DNA of 64,000 nucleotides from Calliopum simillimum. Taxonomy: Eukaryota > Arthropoda > Insecta > Diptera > Lauxaniidae. The stretch lies in the NCBI GenBank assembly GCA_951812925.1, contig OX638370.1, forward strand, positions 28,077,964 through 28,141,963. Reading direction: 5' to 3'. The notes beneath the pieces were generated by a model that saw only the letters and a list, made by a program, of their open reading frames with translations, was not told the DNA's origin and did no database searches. Made by a program: the position numbers and the translations under genes. Below, in pieces: positions 23,936 to 35,679 of this stretch. Positions within the stretch are counted from its first letter, which is position 1; each line of letters starts with the position of its first letter.

Positions 23936-24256
23936 CTACGCAATGTTGCAGTTGCTGTAAGTAGTTAGCGGATTTGTGGTGGAGTCTATATTTAGTTTTT
24001 CATTGTCATTGTTAATGGAAGTTGTGCAAGTGTTGTGTAGTGCGAAATGACGCCCACTAACCAACAGCCACAACACAACTAAATGAAAAGGACTCGCATA
24101 CAGAAGGTGCATCATCTTGCGTATGTACGTCTTGGTTTCGCTCTTTGCCAGATTTGACCTTAACCTGTTTAACTGCAAGGTAAACTCGGTGCGGTGGCTT
24201 TCCGTATCTGCTGCTGGCACACAACAACTCGAAAAGTAAGATATTAAGAAATACAA
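23936..24256 (-). CDS. Possible first coding exon of a secreted or membrane protein
   Basis: A 106-residue minus-strand frame lies in a locally GC-richer stretch (about 23.6-24.4 kb). From the internal methionine pair the segment MMHLLYASPFHLVVLWLLVS looks like a signal peptide (hydrophobic core VVLWLLVSG). A polar Asn/Thr-rich tail follows. A GT near the stop could be a donor (GC|GTAGGC). I find no downstream exon and do not recognise the protein, so a chance frame in a UTR or regulatory region is equally possible. Confidence 0.2.
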   Translation of the reverse strand: MYFLISYFSSCCVPAADTESHRTEFTLQLNRLRSNLAKSETKTYIRKMMHLLYASPFHLVVLWLLVSGRHFALHNTCTTSINNDNEKLNIDSTTNPLTTYSNCNIA

Positions 24257-24359
24257 TTATAAAATATGGTATGTCGCTCAAGGATAATTGTACAAAGGAT
24301 GCGGTTAACCATGTTGTGCAGTTTGTCAAAAGGAAGAGAATGAACAGAAACAAAGAAAA

Positions 24360-25379
24360 TGAAGTGAATTAACAAAGTGGAAAAATTGCAAAAGTACGCG
24401 CAAAATTTGAAATTCAGGATTTCCTCATGTGACAGATTTTATTTGGCATACACAAACGCTCTGGTTTTACATCAACAATTCTGGATAATTCGATTTTTTA
24501 TCCGAAATTTTGTCTCAAAATAAAGGTTCTCTTTGTTTATAAGTTCGATCTCAGAATCCTTCGCATACTTTCTACAAAAATCTAGTACTCAACTGTATGA
24601 AGTACTATGAACTTTTATTATTCTATAACATTCTTCTAAGGGGAGCATAAACCATCTCCACTGAATGCGATCCTCTACGATAATTTTTAATTCTCTTCAC
24701 AACTCTCCACATTCTTGAATTTTCCACTCCAACGACCTTTTGTATGCTTTTGACCTTTGCCACGATCTCTACTGCATTGTGCATTCCACTTAGACTTGGC
24801 GATCAATTTTAGTGGGCGGTTTTCGGGGGCTTGGATTTTATCCAGTTCCATTTGGATGGTTTGATCTGATGTGGCATACATACAATAATACAGTTCTGAC
24901 ATTTGAATTAAAAATTCGTACATTCATTCCATATTTTGATCAGTTGAGCAAACTCACCATTTGTATTTAAGATTCTAGAGTTAATGTCATTTATTAGATC
25001 ACCTGCCATAGAGGAGCGGCATCCTAGATAAGTAAAGTTGTCGAAATTTTCAACCTTTAGAATTACGACAAATCTAGATACTTTTTTCTTATGTAGATGC
25101 ATTGATTTATTGCGCTTCCTAGTTCGATCTTGTTCTGCAAATTTCGCTCAGACCTTTGTTAACTGATCGGTTTAAGTATTTCCGGTAAGGATTTCTCCAT
25201 TTCGGAAATTATATGATCTGCGCTATATGGTATGCAAATCTTGAAAACGTGAAACGTCCAACAGGAAAATATGGGACTAAGTAGTTCGCAACAGTCATTA
25301 AGTAAGGATATATGAAGCTGATCTTTAAAGGAAATACACCTGCTAAGTCGTCTTGCGGGATAGGGGCCTAGAATATTTC
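24360..25379. other. No gene recognised
   Basis: Only short chance frames on both strands. There is no splice pattern or repeat that I can define. Confidence 0.35.
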
Positions 25380-26110
25380 CGAGGTAAGGTATGTCTGTCG
25401 TAAGAGGTGACTAAAATCCAGGACCTAAGCTGCGGCTGATATCAGCAACCTTTCCTTAACAGCGGCTGATATCAACGACCTTAAAGCGGCTGCTATTATC
25501 GACATTCATAGCAGTGCGAGCCAGACCAGAATGCGTTTGCACTAACACTACGGTCTCCGCAGAGCAGACAGCCACACCAGAGTCACATCAGTGACCTTGA
25601 CAGCGTCTGATATCAACGACCTTAGGTTGCTAAAATCCAGGAGCTCACTTTCCAGAGTGAAAACGGTGTATCTCAGTCACTGGTGACGGTGGTACTCCGT
25701 TACCTTAATATTCCAGAGTAATATCTCGCAGAAATGGCTTTCAGATTAATCTTACTGTTGCCTCCGTTCCGCTATAATTATGGCACGTCTCATAGTACGT
25801 TCAACATTCGTCAACATTAAGTTGGTGATGTAGGCCCAGTTGAGTTACTCCTGGCTAACGCTGACCTTGCTCTGAACAGAAGCACTCATGAGGTGCTTCT
25901 GTCAAAATTTGCATGGCCTCCCTGCACGCATAGATATCCATGGGGTCTTTAGACAACTACAATCTCGGATGGAGATAGCGGCTAAGGGTTGGAGCCCACT
26001 CACATGAATACAACCAATATATAAACAACAACAGAAGAAAAACAAAATAAAAAGAAAAAATGTTTCTGATGTACCAACATTAGTAAACGGTAGAACACCA
26101 GAGGTGGTAA
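25380..26110. repeat. Probable retroelement-derived, non-coding; small internal repeats
   Basis: The 21 bp phrase 'gcggctgatatcaacgacct' and variants recur three or four times between 25433 and 25625. The sequence continues without a break into the ORF1-like remnant at 26.16 kb. It may be the 5'UTR of that non-LTR element (inference). Confidence 0.4.
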
Positions 26111-26159
26111 ACCCTTCGCAAATGGCTAGTAAGGTCAACCGTTCTCCAAATTAGCTCTG

Positions 26160-27030
26160 GAAGCTAATTGGGCAGTGGCTAGAATTGGCAGTGTACTAAG
26201 TCCATCATGCGTAACAAGCCCCCAGCCAACAATAACTGCTAGTACGATAAACAGCAAGAATACTGCGTTCCGCAAAATGGGGGAGCAAATAAGATATCTA
26301 GATGATATGATGGAGGATAGAAAAAAAGCGCTCGATGCATCAACCAATGAGGGTAGCAATCGAAAAAATCAGGACTCTCTTCGAGCTCTCCGCAATCGAA
26401 CAAAACAATGAAAAGTTAAAAAAGGTGATCAAGATGGACATATTATCTCAAACATCGCCTTGACTTAAGCAGACAGAAGAACAAAAGATAAAGCCAAATA
26501 GTGAAAATGAGACACCACCAACAAAAACACATACATCGATTGCAAAGACTACCAGGCCTTACCAGATAGTCAAGACCTCCAGAACAGTGACAATAAATTT
26601 TAAAGCTCCATCAGCAGCAGCAAAAAGAACACCAGCATCAACAGCTACAAAGGCACTGTCACTCAATAAAGTGCTCAATAGCCGCCCTCCACAAATTCAT
26701 CACAGCGAAAAATCACTATCGAGGGAGGCAACTTCGCTCGGGCTTCTCGCTCATCTTGACGAGCTACCGAGCCCGGATCATTGAGGGCACCGCGGATTAG
26801 TGCCCATCATGCAGTAGTAGTCCGCATGACAGTTCCCATCTTTACAACTGTCCTTCTCGTCCCACTAACCTCTCTACGAATGACCTATGGTCCCGCCCAG
26901 TAGTGGTAGACTAAGCTCGACCTGTTTTTAACTTCCTTATCCCCCAATCACTTGTAGGCGAAAGGAGTAATTTTGTTTTTCAATTTACAGACCTGTAGTT
27001 AAAGTTGCTACAACAACAACAACAACTACA
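26160..27030 (+). pseudogene. Internally deleted non-LTR element: ORF1 remnant joined to ORF2 tail, CAA tail
   Basis: The frames from 26175 to 26784 encode a charged, Ser/Thr/Lys-rich protein like the ORF1 of fly non-LTR elements (EQIRYLDDMMEDRKKALD, then after a frameshift EQNNEKLKKVIKMD and later TTRPYQIVKTSRTVTINF). At about 26800-26930 another frame gives CPSCSSSPHDSSHLYNCPSR and LWSRPVVV, the zinc-knuckle C-terminus of ORF2. The reverse transcriptase and endonuclease between them are missing. A (CAA)n run at 27010-27027 is a plausible 3' tail. It is a non-autonomous or dead derivative. Confidence 0.65.
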
Positions 27031-27080
27031 AAGGCACAAAAAGTTGCAACTAACTCACGTGGTAGTGCAATTCAATAACG

Positions 27081-27236
27081 CAGTGGCGGATCCAGCATTG
27101 CAAAGAGGGGGGGTCGATTGACTACATTTTTAGATAATAACAGAATGTTTGTAAAATCTTTACATATAATTTAAAAAAACTCTAATCACTTGGTTTGAGA
27201 GGGGGAGCCGATCGCCCCCCCTTGGATTCGCCACTG
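27081..27236. mobile_element. 156 bp hAT-type MITE, second copy
   Basis: Starts CAGTGGCGGATCCAGCATTG and ends CTTGGATTCGCCACTG. The outer seven bases are perfect TIRs. The 8 bp flanks CAATAACG (27073-27080) and CAATGACG (27237-27244) match at 7 of 8 positions. It is the same family as 21849-22006; both carry G-rich tracts just inside each end. Confidence 0.9.
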
Positions 27237-27244
27237 CAATGACG

Positions 27245-28630
27245 ATGAATAGGACATACTGTTCGAAAGCCAAACTGCGAATTTTCCAGCCAAGCCATTT
27301 AGTGGAATCTACAAGTCGAGTGGAATAGGTCGTTGATTAAGGAAATCCAAGGCCCGGGAAAATCGTCGATGGATCGGATAAACCATACAAAAAAATGATT
27401 TGGGGCCAATCGATGTTGTCTTTCAGATGAAACCGAGGTATTTTCGGAATATATTTGCAGTCAAAAGAGTTATTTTAGTGTGAAAAAGCTATCGTCTTCT
27501 AAATTCCATAAGTATTCCAAGCTTCTTTGATCGAGAAATGTGGTTTCAACGGTTGTTCAACCTCTGCAACAAATGATTTGGTTGAGCCTAATGGTTCTGT
27601 GTTGCGCGGTCCTATCATTTGTCTGATACTGGCTCATCATACCATATAATTCGATTGGATCTTAAGTTTATTTATTTGAAATCATTTTTTTCTCATTATT
27701 AAATAATATTTCCTAGTAATTCAATTGATTTTGTCATGAGATTTGTTGATCCACTACTCTTTTGATGCAATGTCCTTTTAAATGTTTCTCATTATAGAAC
27801 TGACAATGATAAATATAGAGAGAGCATTTTCGACAAAGGAAAAATTGCATCGTACAATTTAAGACCTAATCAATCTTCACTAAACACAAGTGACACTTTA
27901 ACAAAGGCTCTGCTAAGAGCGCACTTAACTGTTGACATTTTCATTCTTTGCCTCTCTCTGTTTATTTGTCAAAGAACACATCTCGAAAGCTACTCGAACT
28001 GATGCAACCCATTCTATTAGAGCGACCGACAAACACATAAGTAGCCATGTTAACGTAGAATCAATGAGTAGTATTAGGATTCCTTTATATCCTTATGTAC
28101 TATGTATGTAAACTTAAAGAAGGAAGCAAAAGTGCATCAGGTTGCATGCAGACAGACGTATGTACGCATTCACCACCCTTAAAAAATTGCCCGAATCGTT
28201 GTGTTTCATATAGACAGCGTCATGTTGCAAGCGAAGGTCATTTTGCTGCAAAAGCTGGGCAGCACACAAAGTTTGGCCAATTCACCCACCACCACAAAGT
28301 GGCAAATATGTGCGTACTCGTATATAAGCCAGTGGAGATGACTAAAAATAGACACTAATTTGCTACTGCCGTTGTTCTCGTTGTCGTCCATAGTTGTTGT
28401 TTGATCTGTCGCTTGGTGAGTGTGTCCATGTTGGCGTCGTGGTATTTGGGCGTCACACCAGCATAAAAATAACACGACCGACTAGACAGCATTTTTGCCT
28501 TATACATTCCAGCACAATTGTTAAATTAAAAAATTTTATCTTTTACTTCGTCCACTCTATTCAAGCCCTAGAGGGATACATTCATTAAGGGTAAATATTA
28601 CTCAAAAATGTATCGAAATATTGTAGTTTA
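27245..28630. other. No gene; inverted third copy of the 28.6 kb repeat at 27.3 kb
   Basis: Around 27310-27400 the reverse complement of the 28.6 kb tandem unit is visible ('ggaaatccaaggcccgggaaaat', 'cggataaacc'). A TATATAAG string at about 28320 resembles a TATA box, but no initiator or gene follows it convincingly. The open frames at 28.1-28.6 kb look like chance. Confidence 0.35.
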
Positions 28631-28635
28631 TTTCA

Positions 28636-29015
28636 AACATTTCCAGCTCATCTTTCGAGAGAGTAAAGTTTATCCGATCTATCCACAATTTTCCTGGGCC
28701 TTTGATTTCCGCACCCAACAACCTTTTCCAGTTGACTTTTGGCTTATCACGTTCTTTGCTGCCTTGCAGATTTCACTCTAGGGACTTGCCGAAAAAAATT
28801 TGCTTTTTTTAAATATTTCCAGCTCGAATAAGTTGAAGTTCTTTTTTTGAGAGAGTTTTATAGTATGATATGTAAGTATTATCCGATTTCTCCACAGTTT
28901 TCCCGTGCCTTTGATTTCCCAAAACCAAACAACCTTTTCCAGTTGACTTTTGGCTTATCACGTCCTTTGCTGCCTCGCAGATTCTACTCAAGGGATTAAC
29001 GGGAAAATTCGCCTT
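28636..29015. repeat. Tandem duplication, unit about 185 bp
   Basis: Two direct copies share 'atttccagctc', 'ttatccgat', 'tttgatttcc', the run from 'aaccttttccagttgacttt' through 'tggcttatcacgt', and 'tttgctgcct'. A third, inverted copy lies near 27310-27400. The function is unknown. Confidence 0.75.
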
Positions 29016-30015
29016 TTTTTTCAAAGAGTATGTACTATCCATGGCCGCTAGCATAGCTTGATCTGGTTTGCTATACATTTTGGGTGTAGTTCAGTGTTTG
29101 AGATAGTGCGAGGTCATCAAATCACCAAAATCTTATGCTAAGGAGAATACATTTTAGCTATTGTTTCTTACTGAACAGAGTTTGCAGAGCAGGTTGCAGA
29201 ATCAATTGGCAAGAAATATATTTACTGCTGCACCGAGCGAAATGTCTCTTTTATCTCGAGTCTCGAGCCGTTGAATAAAAAGTTTATCCTTTAAGACTTA
29301 GCCTGAATATAGCCCGAAAATGGAGCTGTGATAACCTGTGGCTTATCGCATTAAAATGTCTACTCTTCTCTTAACAAAGATTGTCGATGCTAACTTTCAC
29401 GATGTTAAGCGAATCTGAGGTATTTTAGATATTGCAAATTCAATTCTCTTCAGAGATATCGCCTTCTATTTCAACCTTATATCAAAACTTTTGCAAAACA
29501 CAAAGACTTGCATAAAAGCTTCAGATTATCTGCTTTTACCTAGAACACCCAGCTCTCCAGCAACAGCACGCCTACCTTGTCATTAACCGATTGAAGAGCT
29601 TGTCACCTTTCATTTTGCTTTTCAAAATGGCACAATCCGTCTATTGAGCAACATCTCATGTCTCATTGCACCATCAACTGGGTTCAACAAGACTTACTTC
29701 TAGAAGAAATTCAGAGCATTATTTGACAAAGTGCAGTCTTGAACGGTATTACCACTTCCCCCACCATACACAGCAATTGAGCAAGCTTTTTGGATCTACT
29801 ATGTTTTTTTTTACCTGCAAACTAAGCTCATAGCATCAAAAAAGAACATCTCGATATTTTGCTATGGACTTCAAACAATTTTCTACTGGAAATTTCTAGA
29901 GGAGGACAGTCTTCGACAGTTGATTCGCACATAAATGTTAGCTTCAACTGATTCATTTAATTGTATATTGTCGGTCTGATGTTTAGAATCCCAACCCATT
30001 AAGAAAATTGGCAAA
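29016..30015. other. No gene recognised
   Basis: Short frames only. No repeat or signal that I can support. Confidence 0.35.
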
Positions 30016-30018
30016 TTA

Positions 30019-30293
30019 GGGTATTCCTTAAAACATGTAAATACACTTGTCCCTCCCTTTGTGCGACTTCTTTACTTTACCGCGAAATAATTTTGCCTAC
30101 CCAAATTCAATTTGCGCGAATAAAGGCATATTTTGCTCTGTTATAATGAAATAACTGTTGTTTGCTTATTTTTACCGCTCTCGCAGTAGATAAATTTCCC
30201 ATTTCGCTTTACGCGAAACTTTTCATTCCCCTAACCCCCGCGTTAAACAAGAGACAAGGTTTTCCAGGCATTTACACATTTTAGGGAATACCC
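30019..30293. mobile_element. 275 bp PIF/Harbinger-type MITE
   Basis: The ends GGGTATTCCTTAAAACATGT and, read backward, GGGTATTCCCTAAAATGTGT are TIRs of about 26 bp. TTA flanks both sides (30016-30018 and 30294-30296), the expected 3 bp duplication. The interior contains unpaired 'cgcgaa' motifs near both arms. Confidence 0.85.
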
Positions 30294-30299
30294 TTAATA

Positions 30300-31049
30300 T
30301 ATTACCATAGTTCAGCTTAGAGCAACCTCTTAAATGAATATAACACTACTGCGAATAGATGGTTATGGGTGTGGTTACACATGCCAGCTGACTTAAGTGG
30401 GTGACAATCCTGCGGATACATGTTCTCCAACCGCAACACTAGTGTCATTTTGGTAAAATTGTTGTTCGTAACGTATTTCATGTTTTTCTTTTTATTCATA
30501 CTTAAATCCCCAAAATGCGACATGGTTTATGGTTTCTCTACTATAGAAATGGAATATTTTTCAATTAAAAAAAAAGTTCTTAAACTTTGTATGTGGCTAA
30601 TGTCTTGATATACGAGTAAGTGTAAACATGAACTGAAATAAAATTTACCAAGTTTCTTTGAAATAAACGCAATGCTAGTAGATACATTCAAACTTATAAA
30701 CAGTTAAAATTTTTGAGTTAAATGATCTTTATGTAGTTCAAAATTGGATCAAAGGCAGTTTTTTACAATGCTTATCGAACAAAAAGGTTAGTTCCATTGA
30801 ATTTTTGTTACCATAGCACTATAGGTAAAATAGCACATTTTTCTGTCCAAAACCTGTAACGTGTAACGATTGTTTTGGCATTGCGCTGAGGTAGGCGTCA
30901 GCGGCTTCCAGAGTCAGACTAAAAGACAATCCAAAACTTATAGTTTACAAAATATTTTTATTGAGAGGATTCCTGAAAACGTGAAAAAGCCTCGAAAACC
31001 TCGTAAACTCGTAAATTTTGTCAAAATCAATACGAAATTCTTCCGGGGG
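30300..31049. other. No gene recognised
   Basis: AT-rich, with chance frames only. Confidence 0.35.
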
Positions 31050-31570
31050 ACTATATTTTGGTGACTACGGGTACTATATGGATAATATCACAAGTGTCCA
31101 CCACAATAGATAATTACTCTGGTCACTTAAGATGCCGAGTAAACCTTAGTGGAAGACTATAACAAGTCTTCCTGGTTGCTACGTACACTATGTGGATACT
31201 ATAAAAAGTGCCCAGTGCAGTAGGATAATGTATCTGGTCACTTAAGGTGCCAGGGGGCCTGTGTGGGAGATTATAATAAATCTTCCAGGCCACTACGTGA
31301 AAATAACTACCCTAAGACTACGGATACTGTAAGGATACTATAAAAAGTGTCCAGCACCGTAGATAAGTACTCTGGTCATTCAAGGTGCCCAGGAAACCTT
31401 AGTGGAAGACTATAATAAGTCTTTCTGTTTACTACGTACACTATGTGGATAATGTAAAAGTATCCAGTGCAGTAGGATAATGTCTTTTGTCACTTAAGGT
31501 GCCAGGAGGCCTATGTGGGAGATTATAATAAATCTTCAAGGCCACTACGTGAAACTAACTACCCTAGATA
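31050..31570. repeat. Complex satellite: two copies of a roughly 250 bp dimer
   Basis: Four related monomers of about 122-130 bp are arranged A-B-A'-B'. Each contains 'actatg/aaggatact', 'tccag.gcagta', 'ctggtcactta' and 'agattataataa.tctt'. A resembles A' ('aaccttagtggaagactata') and B resembles B' ('ggcc.gtgtgggagattata') more than their neighbours. So the dimer duplicated as a unit. Confidence 0.8.
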
Positions 31571-32497
31571 CCTAGCAGATACGAGGCCTTTACACAATTA
31601 AACAATTATTCGATTGCGACTTACATATATCAAGTGCTTGGCAATTGATGTCTTCGCATCGGTTGTCTGGCTGTGACTGCCTGTCTTCTGTGTTTTCAGT
31701 CGTGGTTTTATAGTCGCGAGCCGCAACCCGACCGGTTTGTAATTTTCTTTATGTGTGTGCATACATGTGTCGCTTTCATGCACTTGAATTAATTAATAGG
31801 GGAATTCAATTAAATTGTTGTTGGTGTTGTCTTTAAGCACGTGTATTAATTATTGAAAATTTTTCGCGTTTTTGTATGTTTGTTTTATATTTACATTCTT
31901 TATTTATTATATTGTGACGCCATTTGGGACGTTACAAACGTCTATATAATCATGGTGATCAACTGGAAATGTAGTTTTTATGTTGAACAATTCTGAGAAA
32001 AATCTTAATCCTAGTACTACCGGGTCGAAAATGGTACGTAATTCATTAGAAAACCGGAGTCACGGGTTCGAGTACGGTTTCTGGCAAGATTTAACTAAAA
32101 CTGATCTGATGAGGCTATATACATGTTTATATATATGAAAATATATAAATATGTATGTGGAAGTAGCCGAAACATATGTAATCAATTTCCATGTTAACAC
32201 TTGCTTTCGTCTGTTGTTGAAAAATTGCAAAAATGACTGTTTAATTAGTTCAATATAAAATTATGGTACGTAATAAATTTTCTAAATTAATAACACATAA
32301 GTACCAGCAAGGTTTCGTTTCTAAGAATTTCCGAAGCAACTTCATGTCTAGAATCCGAATCCGAGGTCAGAATTGACCAACCATCTCAGGTTAAACCCAT
32401 GAAGAATGGCAATTTAGGCTATTTTTGAGGTTAGATGCAAACTGCACAAAATGTTTATTATTTTTTTAACAAATGTATCACGTAGTTCTATTCTGTT
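31571..32497. other. No gene recognised
   Basis: A string at about 32056 ('acgggttcgagtacgg') resembles Pol III box B, but no matching box A was found. Otherwise only chance frames. Confidence 0.35.
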
Positions 32498-32686
32498 TCT
32501 TCAAAATGAGCTCTTAGAAGATGTCATACGATACATCCTTTAAAAGTTATGGCCGATTTAAGATGACATTTTGAAATGCCATAAAACAGGTAAAACGACA
32601 CGACTTTGGATTTCATATCATCTCAAATTTGCAATAACTTTTGAAGAAAGTATTGTATGGCACTTTTTAAGCGATCGTTTTGAAGG
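32498..32686. repeat. Imperfect inverted repeat, about 85 bp arms
   Basis: 'cttcaaaatgagctcttag' to 'tttaaaagttatggc' on the left pairs with 'gcaataacttttgaag' to 'gatcgttttgaag' on the right. The centre is about 30 bp. It is likely a decayed MITE. Confidence 0.55.
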
Positions 32687-32884
32687 TAAAAAGTGGTAGT
32701 CAGAGATCAATTATGCAAAAAAAAAAAAAAAAAAAAATGTTGTGCAGTCTACAACTAACCACAAAAGTAACAAAAGTACTAATTTCTCGTAACCTAATGC
32801 GAAAAATTATGCGCACTTTTACCCAGGTTATTTGGACTAATAGTATCTTCAGTATTTTCTTATAAGAAACTGAAAATCAGCTTC

Positions 32885-32995
32885 TGCTGTTCATCTCTTT
32901 CGGCCGTTGCAAACGGTTAAGAGTTAACAACAAGATTAAAAGATCTCATCATAGCTAAATCTCCGGTGGAAACGTATTAAAAGGTTAAGGTTACA
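32885..32995. repeat. Copy of repeat family R2, fragment
   Basis: 'ctctttcggccgttgcaaacg' and 'agctaaatctccggtggaaac' match both the sequence just upstream of the Kelch gene and the copy at 44303-44630. Confidence 0.55.
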
Positions 32996-33067
32996 CTGGA
33001 TACGTATTCGTACAAAATTTGTTCAATGTGAAAAAGCACAATAGTATATAAGTATATATGCGTGCAT

Positions 33068-33475
33068 GAGCCGGGTCAAATTTTTTTGCGGCAAAGAGTA
33101 TAGCAACAAAACAATCTACGAAAAATTCCAAGAAACTTTGCCCAAGAAACCATGGGTCTAAAATCAATATCGAGCCACCGTAAATTGCGTTGAAGTTTTG
33201 TATGTAGTACTTTAAAATTCAATAAAAAAAAAAAACAAAAAATTCAAATACTTTGAATAATTTTATATGAAACAAGTAAAAAAAATTTGAATTTTTTATT
33301 TTTTTTATTGTATTTTAAAGTACTACATACAAAACTTCAACGCAATTTACGGCGGCTCGATATTGACTTTAGACCCATGGTTTCTTGGGCAAAGTTTCTT
33401 TGAATTTTTCGTAGATTGTTTTGTTGCTATACTCTTTGCCAATTTTTTGTCTCCCGAACAAATTGACCCGGCCTA
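33068..33475. mobile_element. 408 bp palindromic hAT-type MITE with 8 bp duplication
   Basis: The ends GAGCCGGGTCAAAT and, read backward, TAGGCCGGGTCAAT open two near-perfect arms (about 33068-33227 and 33300-33475). GCGTGCAT is present exactly on both flanks (33060-33067 and 33476-33483), the 8 bp duplication expected of hAT elements. It lies about 450 bp beyond the 3' end of the Kelch coding region. Confidence 0.9.
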
Positions 33476-33929
33476 GCGTGCATCGTACATGATTTGTGCT
33501 AAAGTGCAATGGATCCAAATTTCCTTTTTCAATAAAGAAAATTTATTAATTTATCAATTTTAGATACAAATGGTATATCATATGAAACAAAATAAATCAA
33601 GGTTCTTTATTATGGTAAAGCATTTGGAAAAATAAGTGTTCCTTTTGAAGAAGATGATACAAATATTTGAAAAATTGTCTACCTCAAAAATATAATAAAA
33701 AAAAACCTTTAATTTCTGCACTGGCTTAAGTGATATGCAGCCTTTTATCAAAACTTAATAACTAAGAAATTCAAGAAAAAAACATTTTACTAAGAATATT
33801 CTTTGAGCGTTTAAAGTTTTTCAATTTAGCTTAAAGTTTGTATATCTAACCTAATTTACTCACAATCCTCAAAATTGCACTATTTTTATATTGCGAGCAA
33901 CTTAAATATTTTTTCTCGAGCACAGACAA

Positions 33930-35671
33930 TTAATTTTCTGCAAATTCTGATTTTCGAAGTTGATTTGGGTATGAAAATATACAAGAAATATTGGCTAATC
34001 CTTTTATAGAGGGATGTGCCTTCCACTCATTTGTTGTGGCGTTGTATACATCAACACGATCTTCGTAACAAACGACCACTTTATCTTGAAATGTAGTGCA
34101 TAAATCTGCATTTTCTAATTTTTCACGTAAACTACATATAGTTGTCCAATGATTTGTTGTGGTGTCATAACGCTCAACTGTTTTGAGGTTATAACAATAT
34201 GCAACAGCTACTGCATATAATAGGCCATTAGCAGCAACAACCTGTATGTATAATAAAGAAAAAACAAGAAAAAAATTCAGATTATTTTTAAATTTAAATT
34301 AAGTATTTTTAAATTGTATACTTTACAGAAGCCATTAATTTTGCTCCTAGATGCTATAGGTGTCCATTGATTTTGATGCGGATCGTAGGATTCATTGATT
34401 GACGCCGTAAAAAAATCTCCAATAGCATACAATTTGTTATTCAATCCAACCAATCCTAAATTGGAATGACGAATTTTCGTACAAGAAACTTTGTTCCAAG
34501 TATTATCCCTTGGGTCAAATCTTTCTACAGAACTGTAAGGGTGATCAGGTTCACTCATGCCGCCTACTACATATAAGAATCCATTTAGGACAGCCGCCGC
34601 AAAAGAATGACGATGTTCTATCATTGGGCTCACTTGGGTTAATGTCATCGTTTTCATGTTTAATGAAACAACAGTATTTAAAACATTATCGCCAATATCA
34701 ACTCCTCCTATAATGAAAAGGTTTTGTTCCATAATAGCACTACTGAACGCAGAGCGATAATCTAAGGCGTTCCACCACTTCATCCATTTAAGTTCTTGAA
34801 GGCAATAATAATAAATAAACATTTTGTTACTCTCTTCACATAGTGTTATTCCCATCAAATGTTCATATGATGCTCTTGGTTTTGTCAATTCACTTGAACT
34901 TAGTTTTCTGCATTCAGGCAATGAATGTTTTTCCACGGTTTTTACATACAAATCGTAACTTGCAGTTGTAGTACAAAATGACTTGACGCGATCATTTAAA
35001 AACGATAGCTCCATTAGTGGCAACCGCACTAGTTTTAATAGTTCATCTTTGTATTTCTCACGTTTAATTCGATCATGCTCTATCCAGTTTATTAAACTGT
35101 TAAATATATGCTCCTCATTTGGAACACGTAGATCATCGCGTGCCAGCAACTGACCCAATTGTTCAGTATTTAATTCAAGGAATTCTTCTGTTTTAGAAAC
35201 TTCCATAAAATTGTCTGCGCTATATTCCTTCGCACGCTCCAAAAGTGATTGACAATTACATCGATCTGCGAAGTGCGTAAAACCCAAGCAATTGGTTGGA
35301 TCTAGCTGTTCTTCAAGGAAGTCACCACAAGCCGTAGATACTTTCTTCAAAAGTAACATGTCAGCCGCTTGGAACAAGTTCGGCACAAGACCTTTTCTGA
35401 TTTCTACACATCCTGTGTAGCAGTATTCGATTAGTGAGTTTAAAGTATCACCATTTACATCATTAATTTTAACTTCTTTTGACTGGTTTTCGTAAGCAAA
35501 CCTTCTATTGAAATATTCACTGGCAACAGACAAAATCGAGCGGTGCGCTGGAATTTTTATATTTTCAGCACCAGCGATCAACACAACATCGCAATACTGA
35601 TCAGTTTCACGCTGTGCCCACAGCTGCTGTAGGATGTTCTCAGCGTGGGATTTATCAGAAAATGTAGGCAT
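33930..35671 (-). CDS. BTB-BACK-Kelch domain protein
   Basis: Two exons: 35671-34322 and 34241-33930. The 80 nt intron has a GTATAC donor after AAA and a TACATACAG acceptor, joined in phase 0, giving 553 residues. An N-terminal BTB domain spans about residues 10-125 (YCDVVLIAG, PAHRSILSVASEYFNRRF). A BACK domain follows at about 130-240 (CLGFTHFADRC). Kelch repeats run from about 310 to the end. Only the first two keep the double glycine (IIGG and VVGG); later blades are degenerate (AIGD). Proteins of this architecture are usually substrate adaptors for Cullin-3 ubiquitin ligases; that role is inferred from the family. The start has a good fly context (CAACATG). Which Kelch-like subfamily it belongs to is not determined. 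The region just upstream is a repeat of family R2. Confidence 0.92.
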
Positions 35672-35679
35672 GTTGAATA

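Noticed and set aside
28095..28588. Overlapping frames near a TATATAAG motif, possible gene start
   Set aside because: No initiator, no recognisable protein, no splice structure; frames occur on both strands equally.
31050..31570. Regular spaced repeats that might suggest a CRISPR array
   Set aside because: This is a eukaryotic genome, monomers are about 125 bp without unique spacers, and there are no cas genes.
32040..32085. Box B-like string 'ggttcgagtacgg', possible tRNA or SINE
   Set aside because: No box A at the right distance and no cloverleaf pairing.
34510..34713. Plus-strand open frame within the Kelch gene
   Set aside because: It is antisense to the Kelch coding exon and shows no independent features.
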